A program made the translations under genes and the position numbers. Below the pieces are notes generated by a model, which had not been told where the DNA came from, made no database searches, and saw only the letters and a program-made list of their open reading frames with translations. Shown one piece after another: positions 13,601-24,000 of a stretch of 64,000 nt of DNA. Position 1 is the first letter of the stretch. Each line of letters begins with the position of its first letter. Source of the DNA: Gerris lacustris (lineage: Eukaryota > Arthropoda > Insecta > Hemiptera > Gerridae); contig OX578281.1 in assembly GCA_951217055.1 (NCBI GenBank), positions 65,474,043 through 65,538,042 of the forward strand. Direction: 5' to 3'.

Positions 13601-14522
13601 TTGGAACCAAAGTGTCCATGGAAACCTAGATTCTAGTTTAAATACGATACCGATCCCGATACGATTCACTAAATTCTGGGATCGTATCGGGATTGAGTTG
13701 CAATGGAAACACCAAAACTCGATCCTGACATGCGCAGAGCGAGTGTGTGAGCGCAGCTAGCGTATTTCTGTAGAAACTGTAGTCAAATCTGTCAAAATAC
13801 GTAATAAAAAATGGTTATAAAAGGTGAAGGTTACAAAATTATCTATAACCTTCACCAAAAGAAACAAAGAAAAAGTTTGTTATTTTATTTAATATTTAAT
13901 ACAGAGTCAATACTACTTATGGAAACACCTAACATGTTAAATCCCAAATTAGGATTCAATCCGTATTTAATCATCATGGAAACGTAGAAATAGTAACTAA
14001 AGACTTTAAACAAATAGTCATTCCATTCAGGACTTCAGAACTAACAACTAACACTACTCAACGAAGAAGTAAGAGGATATTTTTTTCTTCTGTTCGTTCC
14101 AGTCTAAACAAAAAACCGTAGTAAAACACAGACCTAGGGGACAAAAATAATATGTTCGGCACATTATCATAAACAGAAAAAAGACCGGGATAAAGAAGTA
14201 GAACAAACCTTAATTATGTATTCTCCACTATCGTAAATAGGGAGAAAATAATACCCGTTCGGTGAACATTCCGTTTGATCTTTTAAATTCCCCTGTTTTG
14301 TAAATCTAAACAAAAAACAACACAAGTTAATCGTCAGAAGTTATTTAGAAATGAAAAAATCATGTCAATAGAATTATGATAAGCTACTTACAATTTAACG
14401 TAAACTTTAGATAAATCTATATTCAAATCACTTTTAACGAATCCATTACAACCTAAAACATCGTCTGAAAAAACACTGTAAAAATTAAAGATACATAAAA
14501 ATACGAAATATAATAAAATCAT
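1619..14522 (-). CDS. NOMO: NOMO (nodal modulator), 5' part, 12 exons, 3' end outside window
   Basis: NOMO is an ER membrane protein with a large lumenal region of repeated beta-sandwich domains. With nicalin and TMEM147 it forms the BOS complex behind the Sec61 translocon (family knowledge). Exons in transcript order: 14392-14522, 14209-14305, 11632-11760, 10123-10295, 8708-8876, 8109-8206, 7821-7947, 6865-7033, 5476-5749, 4719-4897, 3305-3486, 1619-1896. All have GT-AG borders and joining phases, giving 668 complete codons plus 2 nt. The start ATG (14520-14522) opens a hydrophobic signal peptide (ILLYFVFLCIFNFYSVFS), followed by GCNGFVKSDLNID, ECSPNGYYFLPIYDSGEY, GWSFDPP and KDINFVFTGF, which align collinearly with vertebrate NOMO. 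Later exons carry LPPGTYSLVPHYKG and WCWDKETV. The last exon matches roughly residues 640-710 of the about 1220-aa human protein, so about 550 aa lie left of position 1. Introns hold many transposon remnants but none breaks an exon. Confidence 0.95.
2226..2550. mobile_element. Inverted-repeat element (MITE-like) in NOMO intron
   Basis: Arms at about 2266-2300 and 2485-2521 are inverted copies containing GTCACCTCAATGCAAGAAG. The interior is AT-rich and non-coding. Outer borders are uncertain, and no clear target-site duplication was found. Confidence 0.55.
3541..4109. mobile_element. Foldback element, TAGTCCAGGAGATAG family, copy 1
   Basis: Long inverted arms meet near the middle. The outer end reads TAGTCGAGGAGATAG on the left and CTATCTCCTGGACTA on the right. 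Shared inner words are GACATAGCTTGGCAATAGGC and its complement. A TA at each border is consistent with Tc1/mariner-type insertion. It sits in the NOMO intron between exons 10 and 11. The short frame at 3864-4163 is the arm sequence and not a gene. Confidence 0.8.
4318..4400 (-). repeat. tRNA-like B-box remnant
   Basis: On the minus strand this contains CTGGGTTCGATTCCCTG, a good polymerase III B box, but no paired A box or tRNA fold. It is probably the edge of a degraded tRNA-derived SINE, followed by a GACAGACAGAC run. Confidence 0.35.
5205..5430. repeat. Dispersed repeat with GTCCAACGAACT core
   Basis: Sequence around GCTGTCCAACGAACTAAGTC, ACCAAATTTCAACTAAATCGG-like text and a GACAGACAGACAGACAG tract recurs at 11365-11545, 22925-23330 (opposite orientation) and 50750-50965. 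Repetition at four places shows a dispersed element of unknown class. No coding potential is recognisable. Confidence 0.6.
6062..6425 (+). mobile_element. SINE-like repeat with CTACTACTA tail
   Basis: A possible B box (GTGGGTTGAATCC, 6127-6139) lies upstream of a block (6270-6425) that recurs in diverged form at 8515-8640 with shared words such as GAACTCT and TTGCTAGGTT. The 3' end carries a TACTACTACTAGTA tail. A tRNA-derived SINE with a LINE-borrowed tail is the likeliest reading, but no target duplication was seen. Confidence 0.45.
7137..7764. mobile_element. Terminal-inverted-repeat element with inner palindrome
   Basis: Arms of about 34 bp at 7137-7170 and 7731-7764 share TGAGAGGGTATGTTA and GCTGTCAAATAA in inverted orientation. 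Inside, 7566-7610 and 7631-7672 form a second inverted repeat of roughly 42 bp around CAAAAAGGTCAAGGTTG. No protein is encoded. It lies in the NOMO intron between exons 7 and 8. Confidence 0.75.
8306..8510 (-). mobile_element. MITE copy, CAGTCTATAAGATTAGAGTT family, truncated
   Basis: This begins with CAGTCTATAAGATTAGAGTT after a TA and matches the full element at 27151-27386 in inverted orientation, including GGTCCGCCATCTTGAATGCA. It stops before the second terminal repeat. Confidence 0.75.
8515..8640 (+). repeat. Diverged copy of the 6270-6425 repeat end
   Basis: It shares GGTATG, AGCTGGAACTCT, GCTAGTAAA, TTGCTAGGTT and a CTACTAATA-like tail with the block at 6270-6425, about 2 kb away in the same NOMO gene. 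Confidence 0.5.
9055..9304 (-). pseudogene. mariner/IS630-type transposase, C-terminal fragment
   Basis: The minus-strand frame reads CDFFLWGYLQEKVF, then PHTLLELKTRIREEIAAIP and AESFRNRLHQYITAGGHHL. This is the characteristic C-terminal end of mariner-family transposases, DFFLWGYLKxxVY..P.TLxELKxRIxxxI..IP followed by R...C/Y...GGHxxxxF. The catalytic DDD/E region is absent, so it is a dead fragment, located in the NOMO intron between exons 4 and 5. Confidence 0.85.
9331..9893. mobile_element. Inverted-repeat MITE with TTAGGCC ends
   Basis: The left end has TTAGGCCCTTCACACCAG; inverted counterparts CTGGTGTGAAAGAGGCCTAA (near 9804) and AAACTGGCCTAA (near 9893) follow. Internal GTCAACTAGTT-type words recur in both orientations. 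The two right ends suggest a nested or rearranged copy. Part of the middle (9528-9690) belongs to another repeat with AGGGTTTCGTAGA. Confidence 0.55.
9528..9690. repeat. Dispersed repeat with TTTTAGGGTTTCGT start
   Basis: TTTTTAGGGTTTCGTAGATC, GAAACCCTTA and CTGTCTGTC appear here and, in the same order, near 18505-18590. It is a repeated non-coding element of unknown class. Confidence 0.45.
11885..12230. repeat. Short repeat with CACATAGCTTCCTTGTGTCC
   Basis: The words AATTAGTG, GGCACATAGCTTCCT and CCTATCA occur at 8902-8965, 11888-11950 and 12174-12215. They mark a diverged dispersed repeat within NOMO introns. Confidence 0.45.
12290..12590 (-). repeat. Dispersed repeat with TTTCAGACATCAGGGAACAT
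   Basis: On the minus strand this matches 22925-23100, sharing GTAACGGAAGC, TTTCAGACATCAGGGAACAT, TGTCTGTCTGTC and AATGAAATTT in order. It is the same family as the GTCCAACGAACT repeat, in a longer version. The short open frame here is not a gene. Confidence 0.55.
12741..12914. mobile_element. Single arm of the TAGTCCAGGAGATAG foldback family
   Basis: It begins TAGTCCAGGAGATAGAGTGC and continues through GGGACATAGCTTGGCAATAG to AGCAGCCATGTCC, matching one arm of the foldback elements at 3541, 19999 and 25747. The second arm is missing. Confidence 0.75.
12991..13372. mobile_element. Inverted-repeat element, GTTGGAACAGTTCC family, copy 1
   Basis: Inverted arms run from ACACGCAAGCG and CTGTTCCAACATCAGACATT on the left to ATGTCTGATGTTGGAACAGT and ACGCTTGCGTGGCAC on the right. 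A second copy is at 35588-35950 with the same interior (GTTGGGTGGG, CGATGCAGGACATGG). Short open frames on both strands reflect the fold-back and are not proteins. Confidence 0.7.
13556..13980. mobile_element. Inverted-repeat element with ATACGGATTGAAT ends
   Basis: The 27-bp ends (13556-13582 and 13954-13980) are inverted copies carrying TCCATGATG and TACGGATTGAAT. Internal words such as CCATGGAAAC and TCGTATCGGG also recur inverted. It lies in the NOMO intron between exons 2 and 3 and has no coding content. Confidence 0.7.
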
Positions 14523-15083
14523 CTTTAAAAAATCATGGAAAATTATTCTAAATTTTTTAAAAGGTTGCTTTAAGGTTGTAGTACGTGGATTAGTTCAGAT
14601 TTTAGCCACTAATCTTAACATGACGAGCAGCACCATACAGACAACAGTTCCAACTCCTAATTAATTGCCTGTAAAGTGCTGCTCTCTGCTTAAACAACTA
14701 TTAACTATTAAAATAAATTAGCTTCTCAAACGTATTCGAAATTAAACTAAATTGAGATTATAAATGATAAATATGTTGAATGTTACATTTTTATGATTAA
14801 AGAAGAAATTAACAATAATATTTTAAAAAAATAAACTGAAATAACGTCTTGAGTCTTGAATTAAAATATAGGGTATAAGCCTTTTGTGTACAAGTTCTTT
14901 ATCATTTGGGCAAAACTGTAGGAAGCAGCCAATCAGCTTCCAGTTGTTCAGCTGTCATGTTAAAGCTGATAAGTTAAAAATCGTATAATTTATTTCACCG
15001 AGTTAATTTTTTTAATTTTAATATTAGGCCTAGTTATGTTTTCCATCTCTCTCGATATTATTAAATGATATTTGAACCGAACA
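14523..15083. promoter_or_regulatory. Shared intergenic region between divergent NOMO and SNX17 starts
   Basis: These 561 bp separate the two outward-facing start codons, so they must contain both 5' UTRs and core promoters unless an untranslated upstream exon exists. The sequence is AT-rich and I see no convincing TATA box or CpG-rich block. No known transposon is recognisable here, unlike the flanking introns. A bidirectional promoter is inference from geometry alone. Confidence 0.5.
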
Positions 15084-18000
15084 ATGCACTTTTCAATCCC
15101 GGATACCCAAGATTGCTCAGATACGAACGGACCTTCTTATGTTGTAAGATTTTTCCTAATATTTCTTTCGTTACTCTCTTATCTTACATAATCTTTGTTT
15201 CTTTTTTTTAAACGCTGTAATAAATTGTGTTTATTCTTGAAACAAAAATGTGTTTATGTTATTTTTAGGGTTACAATATCCATATTAATGGGCTTTATCA
15301 TTGTACTGTAAGGTACAGACAATTGTACAGTTTAAACGATCAACTTAGAAAGCATTATGGATATGAGAATATACCACAGTTTCCGCCTAAGAAATTCTGG
15401 CCTTTATCCTATTCCCAACTTGAAGAGAGAAGGACACAATTGGAAAAGTATATACAAGGAGGTGAGTTTAATGAACCAAAATATATTACTGTATCATTCA
15501 AATACAATCTAAATAATTTTATTTCACCTCATCCATTCACATATGTAATAAGGAGCTCACTCAATAAGCTTCAGAGAATTTTATGACAAATGTTTATGTT
15601 TAGTTAGATTTATCAAAATTGTGATTGTTAGTTTCAAAACTTCCATAAAGAAAGTAAAACTTAAAATTTGAATTATAAATCTAAGTCTGTTTTGGAGATC
15701 TAATCAAGTGGTATAAATCTATCTTCAAATATTTAACAAGAATTGTAAGTTTGAAGGAGGCTTTTCAGAAGATAAAGTAGTGTTGTAGCTTGTGTTGCAG
15801 TAATAAACTATATTACCACTAGATACTATGTGAATATCTTTAGAAGCTATTAGAATTATTATAGCTGAGATAAGAAACTAAGCTTTAACATTCATTGCTT
15901 TGAGTCTTGCCATATTATCTGTTTTATGAACCTCTGGATGTCTCTTCAATTGAATAACTACCCTTAATTTAGCAGAGGTTTATAGTAGTTTAAGGGTGCA
16001 GTATACAGTAGAGTCTCGTTTATCCGGACCCCGCTAGTCCGGACATCCGTATAATCCGGACGGGCCAAAAACTATGTACAAATTGGAACCAGGGCCTGTT
16101 AAGATTTATTAATTGTTAAGATAATTGGAGTTTCTGCTTTTATTATCTATTAAAATGTATACAATTGTTCCTAGTATAGTTTATAGGTGTATATTCAAAC
16201 AGTCTAACACGAGGAATACCCCGTATTTTGTTAAAAATTAACAGATTTAAAATTTAAGAATAAGTAAGAACATCGATAAATCTGTTTCGGTTCCATAGAA
16301 ATGTAGGGCGGAAGATATAAAGGAAGTGTATTCCAGGAAGTACAATTATATGTGACTGAGATGGGGAAGGGTTTTAAGAAACATGTAGCGGCGGCTCAAC
16401 CCAGTTCCATGAAATTTTGCCAAACAAACAATGTCTAATGTCTCAACTTTTTGTGAAATGATTATCGCTCCTTGAATTTCATATCGGAACTCAGCCTGCT
16501 TCTCAAGAAGTCCCTTCTATACTTGTCACCTGCGTAATAGATTGTCATTTTATTTTAATTCATTTGATATTTGACATGACTGGAGACAGAACAGCTCTTA
16601 ACTAAAATAGTGGACCTACGTTGTACAAGCATGTTTTGGAGACTAATAGAAGTCATTTTTACGATAAAAACCTCGATTTTAATAGTTTTACTCTACTAAA
16701 GCTTGTTCTGCAGACACATTTAAACTGATTCCGTTTAATCCGGACTGGGTTCGGTCCCGCTAAACCCGGATTAGCGAGACTCTACTGTACTCATGTCATT
16801 AATAATAATAATAATACGTTTATTTGCTTTTAAAGCAACAAGGCTTTATACAAAGAGGTTCCGCAATTTATAATATAACCTTAGAAATTAATTAATACAC
16901 ATTGACATGATACTCACTCTCATACATTACATATAAATACACACACACTCTCATCCATGCATTCACTAAAAAAAATTACAAACAATAAAACTCTAAACAG
17001 TAATAACAAACACTAAAAATAAATAAATAAATATACAAATAAATAAATATACAAATAAATAAATTCTTTCTCTAATACAAGGCTCTCTAAATAAAAATTT
17101 CCATTGCTTTATTCATTCAACAAGAAAGATCTAGTTTTTAAGAAATTAATGAAAAAATAAAAAATAGTTGTTGCATCCTCTTTCGAGTTAGTGTTAAAGT
17201 TGTGTAGGCACGCTCCTGTTGACTCCACTCTGACACAAATATTGCTTCCCTAAGAAGTTGTACCTCGGACAGTCTAATAAAGTATGAACGAGGCTTTCTT
17301 TTTCATTCAAATTGTACAGACTTCTATCTCTGACTTTACTCACGAGATACATACAATATTTTATCTCCAGTAGGGAGAAAATACACATTTTTGTCCATTG
17401 CACAGTTTTTATTTATTATTTTAATAAATACCTATAATTATTAGCACTTTTAATAGCAGATATAATAGATTCAATATTAAAAACAAATAAGAATTGGAAT
17501 TAAACTCAAATAGAAGGTTATTTAGATGCAGGTTATAAACAAAGATAAACAGGGTCGAAAAAGCAGTGTCACCAACCTGATTTCAACAACTTCATTACAT
17601 TAGCCATTCATTTTCTACTATTTATAAAATAATTAAGTTGCAATCTTTACTTTTTTGCCCTACTTTTACTTTTTTGCCCTACTTTTACTTTTTCACCCTA
17701 CTTTTACTTTTTCGCCCTACTTTTACTTTTACTTTTACTTTTACTTTTTCACCCTACTTTTACTTTTTCACCCTACTTTTACTTTTTCTCCCTACTTTTT
17801 GAGTTCAGGGATGAAAAAGCTGTAACACCTATATTATAGGGTGTCTCCACGTTTCTCATACTATTTATTTTGTAACTAACACTTTGTAAACTATGCAAAA
17901 CTGGTATAGCTCAGTCACATATGAAACAAAAATACATAATCATTTGGGAATGCCCCTAAAACTATGATTTACCTGCGGTGTTTGACAGACTATGTAAATT

Positions 18001-21000
18001 CTAATAAAATTATAATTATCCTGTTTTAATCTGTGTAGATCTAACTAACTTAGGTAGCGTCTGCTACCTAAGTTAGTTTAAAAGTCTTTTTTAACAAAAT
18101 GATATTAAATTATTAATGTCAATTCTATCTTATAAAGGATATTACGCTATTATGTATACTTAAATATTTTTCTAAAATACATTATTTATTTGAAAAATTG
18201 AATAAGTATTAATATGTAAGTAGCAAACAGCACCTTGTCAAAATTAGTATTTTATTTTATTGACAAAAAAATAATTTCTTTAATTTATTTATAAAATTAT
18301 TATATAATACTTCATGACCCTCTTAGCCTTTTTATGGTTTCTCTAAGCATATAACTAATAATGATACACCAGGGAATTGATTAGCAAGCAGATTTATAAC
18401 TGAATTAGTTATCTCACCAGAGATTTGGCTTAAACTAACTTTGGACAAGTAAAAATTAAAGTATCTGACAATTCTATCTCTGTCAATTTCGATCTCAACT
18501 TTTTAGGGTTTCGTTGGTAAAACCAAAAAAAAGGAAACCCTTATAGTTTTTCCTGTGTCTGTCTGCCAGTCACTGAATGGTTCCAATAACTTTCATTTCA
18601 AAAGAGATAAAAATATAAAAATTTGCAGTATTAAAGATCGTTTTGACGCCCACACTGGAAAAATATAGCGAACTCAGAATTATCAGCTGTCCAATTTCTA
18701 AATGGCGGATAATTCATGCCAACAATTTTTTTTTACATTTTTAATGGGGTATCAAATGAGAGAGGTATTGAAGAGTATATTACAAAAATATATAACATAT
18801 ATAAGCATTGTGGATAGTGCTTAATTGTCCTTGCCATTTTGACAAAAACACCAAAATTTTGTGTTTCCTCCCCCCCACCCCCCACCCTAAAACTATATTT
18901 CTGCTGTTACTAAAAATATGAAAAATGTGCAGCCTGCTGGGCTATAGAAGAAATATGATATTTCATGTTACGGGATAATTTTTTAAATTTTAAGTGGGGT
19001 ATCAAATGAAAGCTACTAATGGGTAGATTACAAATATAGATAAACATTGAAAAAAAATGTATTGTTTTTATAAATTGAAATATACCAAAAAAATCTTTTC
19101 CCCCCCCCAACTACTCTATATAACGGCTATTCCTTAAATTTTTAAATAATTTTCTTATAATTGAAATAATTTATGCAAATTTGCTGTCTACTAAGCTGTA
19201 GAAGAAGTAAGAATAGCAATTTGGTAGTTTAGAAGAAAAAAAAAAAAATGTAAAAATTGTATGTACTATACTTAAGATTTCAGTATATATTATTTATTCT
19301 GGTGTGTAGGGTACTATAGCTTAAGAAATGTGAAATTTTTTATAGCCACTATCGTTGCATTGTTTTGTTTATAAATTATTTAAATGAACAAACTGTTTTG
19401 TTTCAGTTGGGCAGAACTTGTCACTTCTTCATTCGGAATATTTCAATACTTTTCTCTTGACAGCGCAACAAGAATCAAGTGGTGAGAAAGTCCTCAGTGT
19501 AACATTAGATGTTTTCAAGATGAATGGTTATCGGATTCCTGTAAATGTTTATTCTAACGAACCTTCAGATCTGGTTTTAGAGGTAAACACATTATTTTAT
19601 TTTGATTTATTTATTTAATTTAAATAAAACTGTTGACATTCATAGTTCAAGGAAGTCAGATTTATTGATGAAAGTCCGTGGAAAAGTGTCACACCTGGAT
19701 AAGGAGTGGATAAATCCTCTCTGAATTTTAAGGAGTCCTAGTATCCAAAATTCCCCCTTAAATTTACCATAATTTTATTTTTTAGCTAATGGAGAAATAT
19801 TTAATTTTAATTAAATATTTTAAATTATATTGTAAGCTCTTTTTTTTTGTCAAATCTCGTCATAGCAAAATCTTCTTGTAACGTATAATCCAATTTTATA
19901 TTTATTTTACATGTGTGTATATTGTACCACAAACATAATTTTCGAGCTTAGTTGTTGTATTTAAGTAAAATTAGCTTTTCCATTCCTAGAGATAATAATA
20001 GTTCAGGAGATAGCGTGCAAAAAAGTGTCTGACTAACATCAAGCTAGAATTTTGTGTTTAAGTTAATGTTTTGATGCCTATTAAGAATATGTTGGCTAAG
20101 TTCATCTGCAGGACATAGCTTGGCAATAGGCATTTGAAATGTGATTTTCATGATCCTGAGTACAAAATTAGTTAGTAGACCAAAATTCAAGTTGATGTTA
20201 GTTGATCACTTGATAGTTGACAACTTTGATTTAGAGTAATATTTGAATAACTAACTTATAAAGTGACAAACTAATATCAACTTGATTTTTGGTTTACTAA
20301 CTAATCTTGTACTCAGGATCATGAAAATCACATTGTCCACCAAAATGGGTGGGACATGGCCGCTCTCCATCAGTTTGTTTTTTTCCAAATGCCTATTGCC
20401 AAGCTATGTCCCGCAGACGAACTTAGCCGACCACATATTCTTAAAAGGCACCAAAAGATTTACTTATATACAAAATTCTAGCTTGATGTTAGTCAGACAC
20501 TTTTTTGCCCTCTATCTCCTGGACTATAAACACAATTCTATTTATAAAGATAAATTAAGTTCTTGTACTGAGACCTGTATAACAGCCAAATACATCTGTT
20601 ATAGTTACTGTGATTTCCCGTTTACTCAAAATATTTATGAATGATAATTATTTCTCCAAATGATTTTTTTTATTACTTTTCCGCGTTTGGATTACTTACT
20701 TTTGAAATAGACTTTCTTCTTTCGGAATAATATAGACTGTCGCTTCATGTAAACTGACTAATTTGTTCATTTTATACTGTATACCAGTTTTCAGCCTTCA
20801 TAAGGCCATCATCAGTGCTGGGATATAGAGACTTCATGTCGGAGATTAACGTAAGACTTAATACTCGGTGTGTTAAGTTTATCTCTGTCACGATGGGCTC
20901 ACTCAATAACTTTTCATTTGTTTAATGAAACTCTATTTCTTTCACATTCTGGTATTAATGATGGTCTTATGAAGGCTGAAAGCTGCTTTGTAGTATAAAT

Positions 21001-24000
21001 TAAACAAATTAGTCGGTTTATGTGGAGAGGCACTATATATTCGTTAATTTCCGCAGGCGTTCCTTTATCTAAGATTTCTTCAATTTCAACCTTAGTTCCA
21101 TGCTCCTAATATTAACAAATTTAGGAAGTCTACAATTGGGCTAACATTTCTTGACTACAATTTATTTCATCTTACAGAATATGAAATAAATTAATGCAGA
21201 TTTGAACTACTGATGATATTTTTACTTTTGTATTATGTATTTTATCTTTGTATTATATCTAAAATATGTTTCTGTCTTTTTTTAGAAAGTTTGCCAACAA
21301 ATCAACCTGCCAAAAGAATATGTATATTACTTTTCTTTATGTATTACTAAGAAGGATGAATCAGGTGAATTCACTAGTAAGTATTATTCCACATTTCTAA
21401 TTCTAAAGCTGAAAGAAAAAAAATTATGTATTAATTATTAAGCATTGTTATTAAAAATGAGAAATTAAACCATGGATTGATTTCTTTAACTTAGTGTGTA
21501 GGATTCTGTGGGTAGACTCGTTCATTCATTCATTCATTTCATTCATTAAATTCATGTAATAAACAGCTTGGTTTTCCGGTGAAATCCATGTCACGAAGGG
21601 GTTGAAGACTGACGTTTCGCTTCCCCTGCTGGAAGCATCATTTGCACACAAACATCAGATATCTTGTGTTTGCTTCGAATCAACACCACATTCCCCTGCT
21701 GGAAGCATCATATGCACACAAACACAAGATATCTTGTGTTTGCTTCGAGTCAACATCACGATGCACCACACCCCTCACCCCTGAAGATGCTTCCAGTAGT
21801 GGAAGCAAAACATCGGACTTCTACCCCTTTGTGATACGGATTTCACCGGAAAACCAAGCTGTTTATTATATGAATTTCTTTGTTTACAACTCAATGCCCT
21901 AACTTCTGATTTTGTAATGTTCGATGGTGCAATTCCTCCTTCATTAATTTTAACTTTAAATTTGGGACAAGGTATCATTAACGTCAAAGAAAATCATTCT
22001 CCTGCATAGCTTAGTTGGTAGAGCGCTATACTGGAAATATAGAGGCCCGTGGTTCAAATCCCGGCGCTGGACTGTATTTTTCTCTGTCTGTTTCCCGTAG
22101 TTAATAATAATTATAATTTGATTTAAATTAAAATTTAATCTTTCCGTAGTATGAATACTACCAAAATCGTGTAAAATATGAATTTTTAATTTTAACTTTC
22201 ATAGTAAAATTAATCTTTCTTGAAATACTAGTGCTAATTTTAAATTATTTTCTTATTATAAATATTGAATTCAGTTCACTAATAATGATTAATTAAAATA
22301 TTGGAAACGCTTTGCATTAAACTTGTGTTGTTAAAGATTAATAAGGATTTTAATGAATTTTTCTTTTGAAATGTCCCTATTTTATTTTTTAGTTATTTTG
22401 TGGTTTGGTCTTTTAAGGGTACATTAAATAAATCATATTTATCTCATACGCCTATATTTCAACCACACATAGTCATATTGATGCCTAAAACATCAAAAAT
22501 GAATTTTATATACTAACTCAACTGTCAAAACTTAAGAGAATTCCCGTTATATATTGTGTCTGAGTAATCATATTGCATCCGATTAACATTTTATATTTGT
22601 AGCCTCTACCATGATTTTATGAGTATGGACCGCTTTAGATTTCTCATTATTATTATTTTTTTAAACTACCAATTTTTGCTTCACATTTACCTAAAATGTA
22701 TTTATTTTTTTTCCAGTTGTTAGAAAATTACAAAATTTTGAATCACCTTACATATCACTAAAGACAATCGCTGGGAACCACAAGATTACTTTAAGAAAAA
22801 GGTATTATAATATTGTATAATATATATTGTATGTTTATATAATATTTTTGTGAATATATTTATGAATATAAATTTCTTTTACTACAGATTTTGTGTCCTT
22901 AATATTCTATTTTTTATTTTTTTATTTTGCTTCCGAGTTTACCGAATGTAACGGAAGCATTATTTTCTCTTTTGAGAGCGAAAAACTTTTATGTCTTCGA
23001 TTTTAAATATTTCAAGACAGATATCCGTTTCAGACATCAGGGAACATTTTTGCTCTCATGTCTGTCTGTCGGTCTGTGTCCTCGAATTATGAAACGTGTG
23101 ACGATAACTTGAGTAAATGTTAACCGATTTTGATGAAATTTGGTAGATGAATGTTCATTTTACTAATGCCCAGGACGAGTTCGTTGGACAACGTTATCCT
23201 TCCAAGCGTTTACGAGCAACACTCGCGTAAACGTGAACTTAAAATTTAAAATTGGAATTTTAGGTCAGGAAAAAATTTAACTTCATCTATCCAATGAGAC
23301 AAACATTTTTAATAAGCACTCTTACAGTAAATAATAAAATACGTTTTTAATTGTTTTTCAGTTGTTGGGATCCGGATTACGATCTAGAACTGATGGAAGA
23401 TAGGGTATCTCTAGATTTAGTCTACATCCAAACAGTCTCTGATATTGAGAGAGGCTGGGCTCTCTGTCACAGGGATACACACTCTCAGTTAGCTACGCTA
23501 CAAGCTACTGGATCCAAACACCAGGTATATGTCAACAAATTTAGTTTCACTTATAAATCTACATCCTGAAAAGGAGACATATGAGAGGGTAATGCCCGAT
23601 AATTTGAGCCTGATAAAGAAATAGATATTTTTGGGAAGAAGTCGCCCACAATGGAAGATAATATCTAACATTTTGTATTGTAGCAGCTCTTTTGTATTGT
23701 ATTAATAAATATTTAAAACCACACTTGATCACATAGACAGTCTGCGGAGTACTACACCATAAACATTATTTAGTCTGCATAGTTGAAGTATTTTACTAGG
23801 TTTTTATTAGCTTGCATTCTTGTTTGTTTGTTTGTCCAGTACAAATCTTGCAATCAATTTTTAACTTACTTCCCGCTTCCCGAGTAGCTAGACATTTGAA
23901 ACTTTTAGAATAGCTCAGAACACGATGACAATGCATTATTTTAATACTTTTAGCCATCTTCCAGCAGAATTTAATTTGTTTTCAGCAAATTTTGCTGTAT

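Noticed and set aside
17641..17805. CRISPR-like array
   Set aside because: The units are contiguous, imperfect and without unique spacers, in an animal intron. It is a minisatellite.
20282..20644. 120-codon open frame similar to those at 3864-4163 and 26023-26295
   Set aside because: The shared peptide comes from three copies of the same foldback arm. It is opened and closed at random by arm mutations and has no protein family features.
22000..22072. A functional tRNA gene with a GGA anticodon
   Set aside because: The T-stem pairs poorly and the acceptor ends do not match. The same module recurs inside a transposon-like family, so it is a repeat component.
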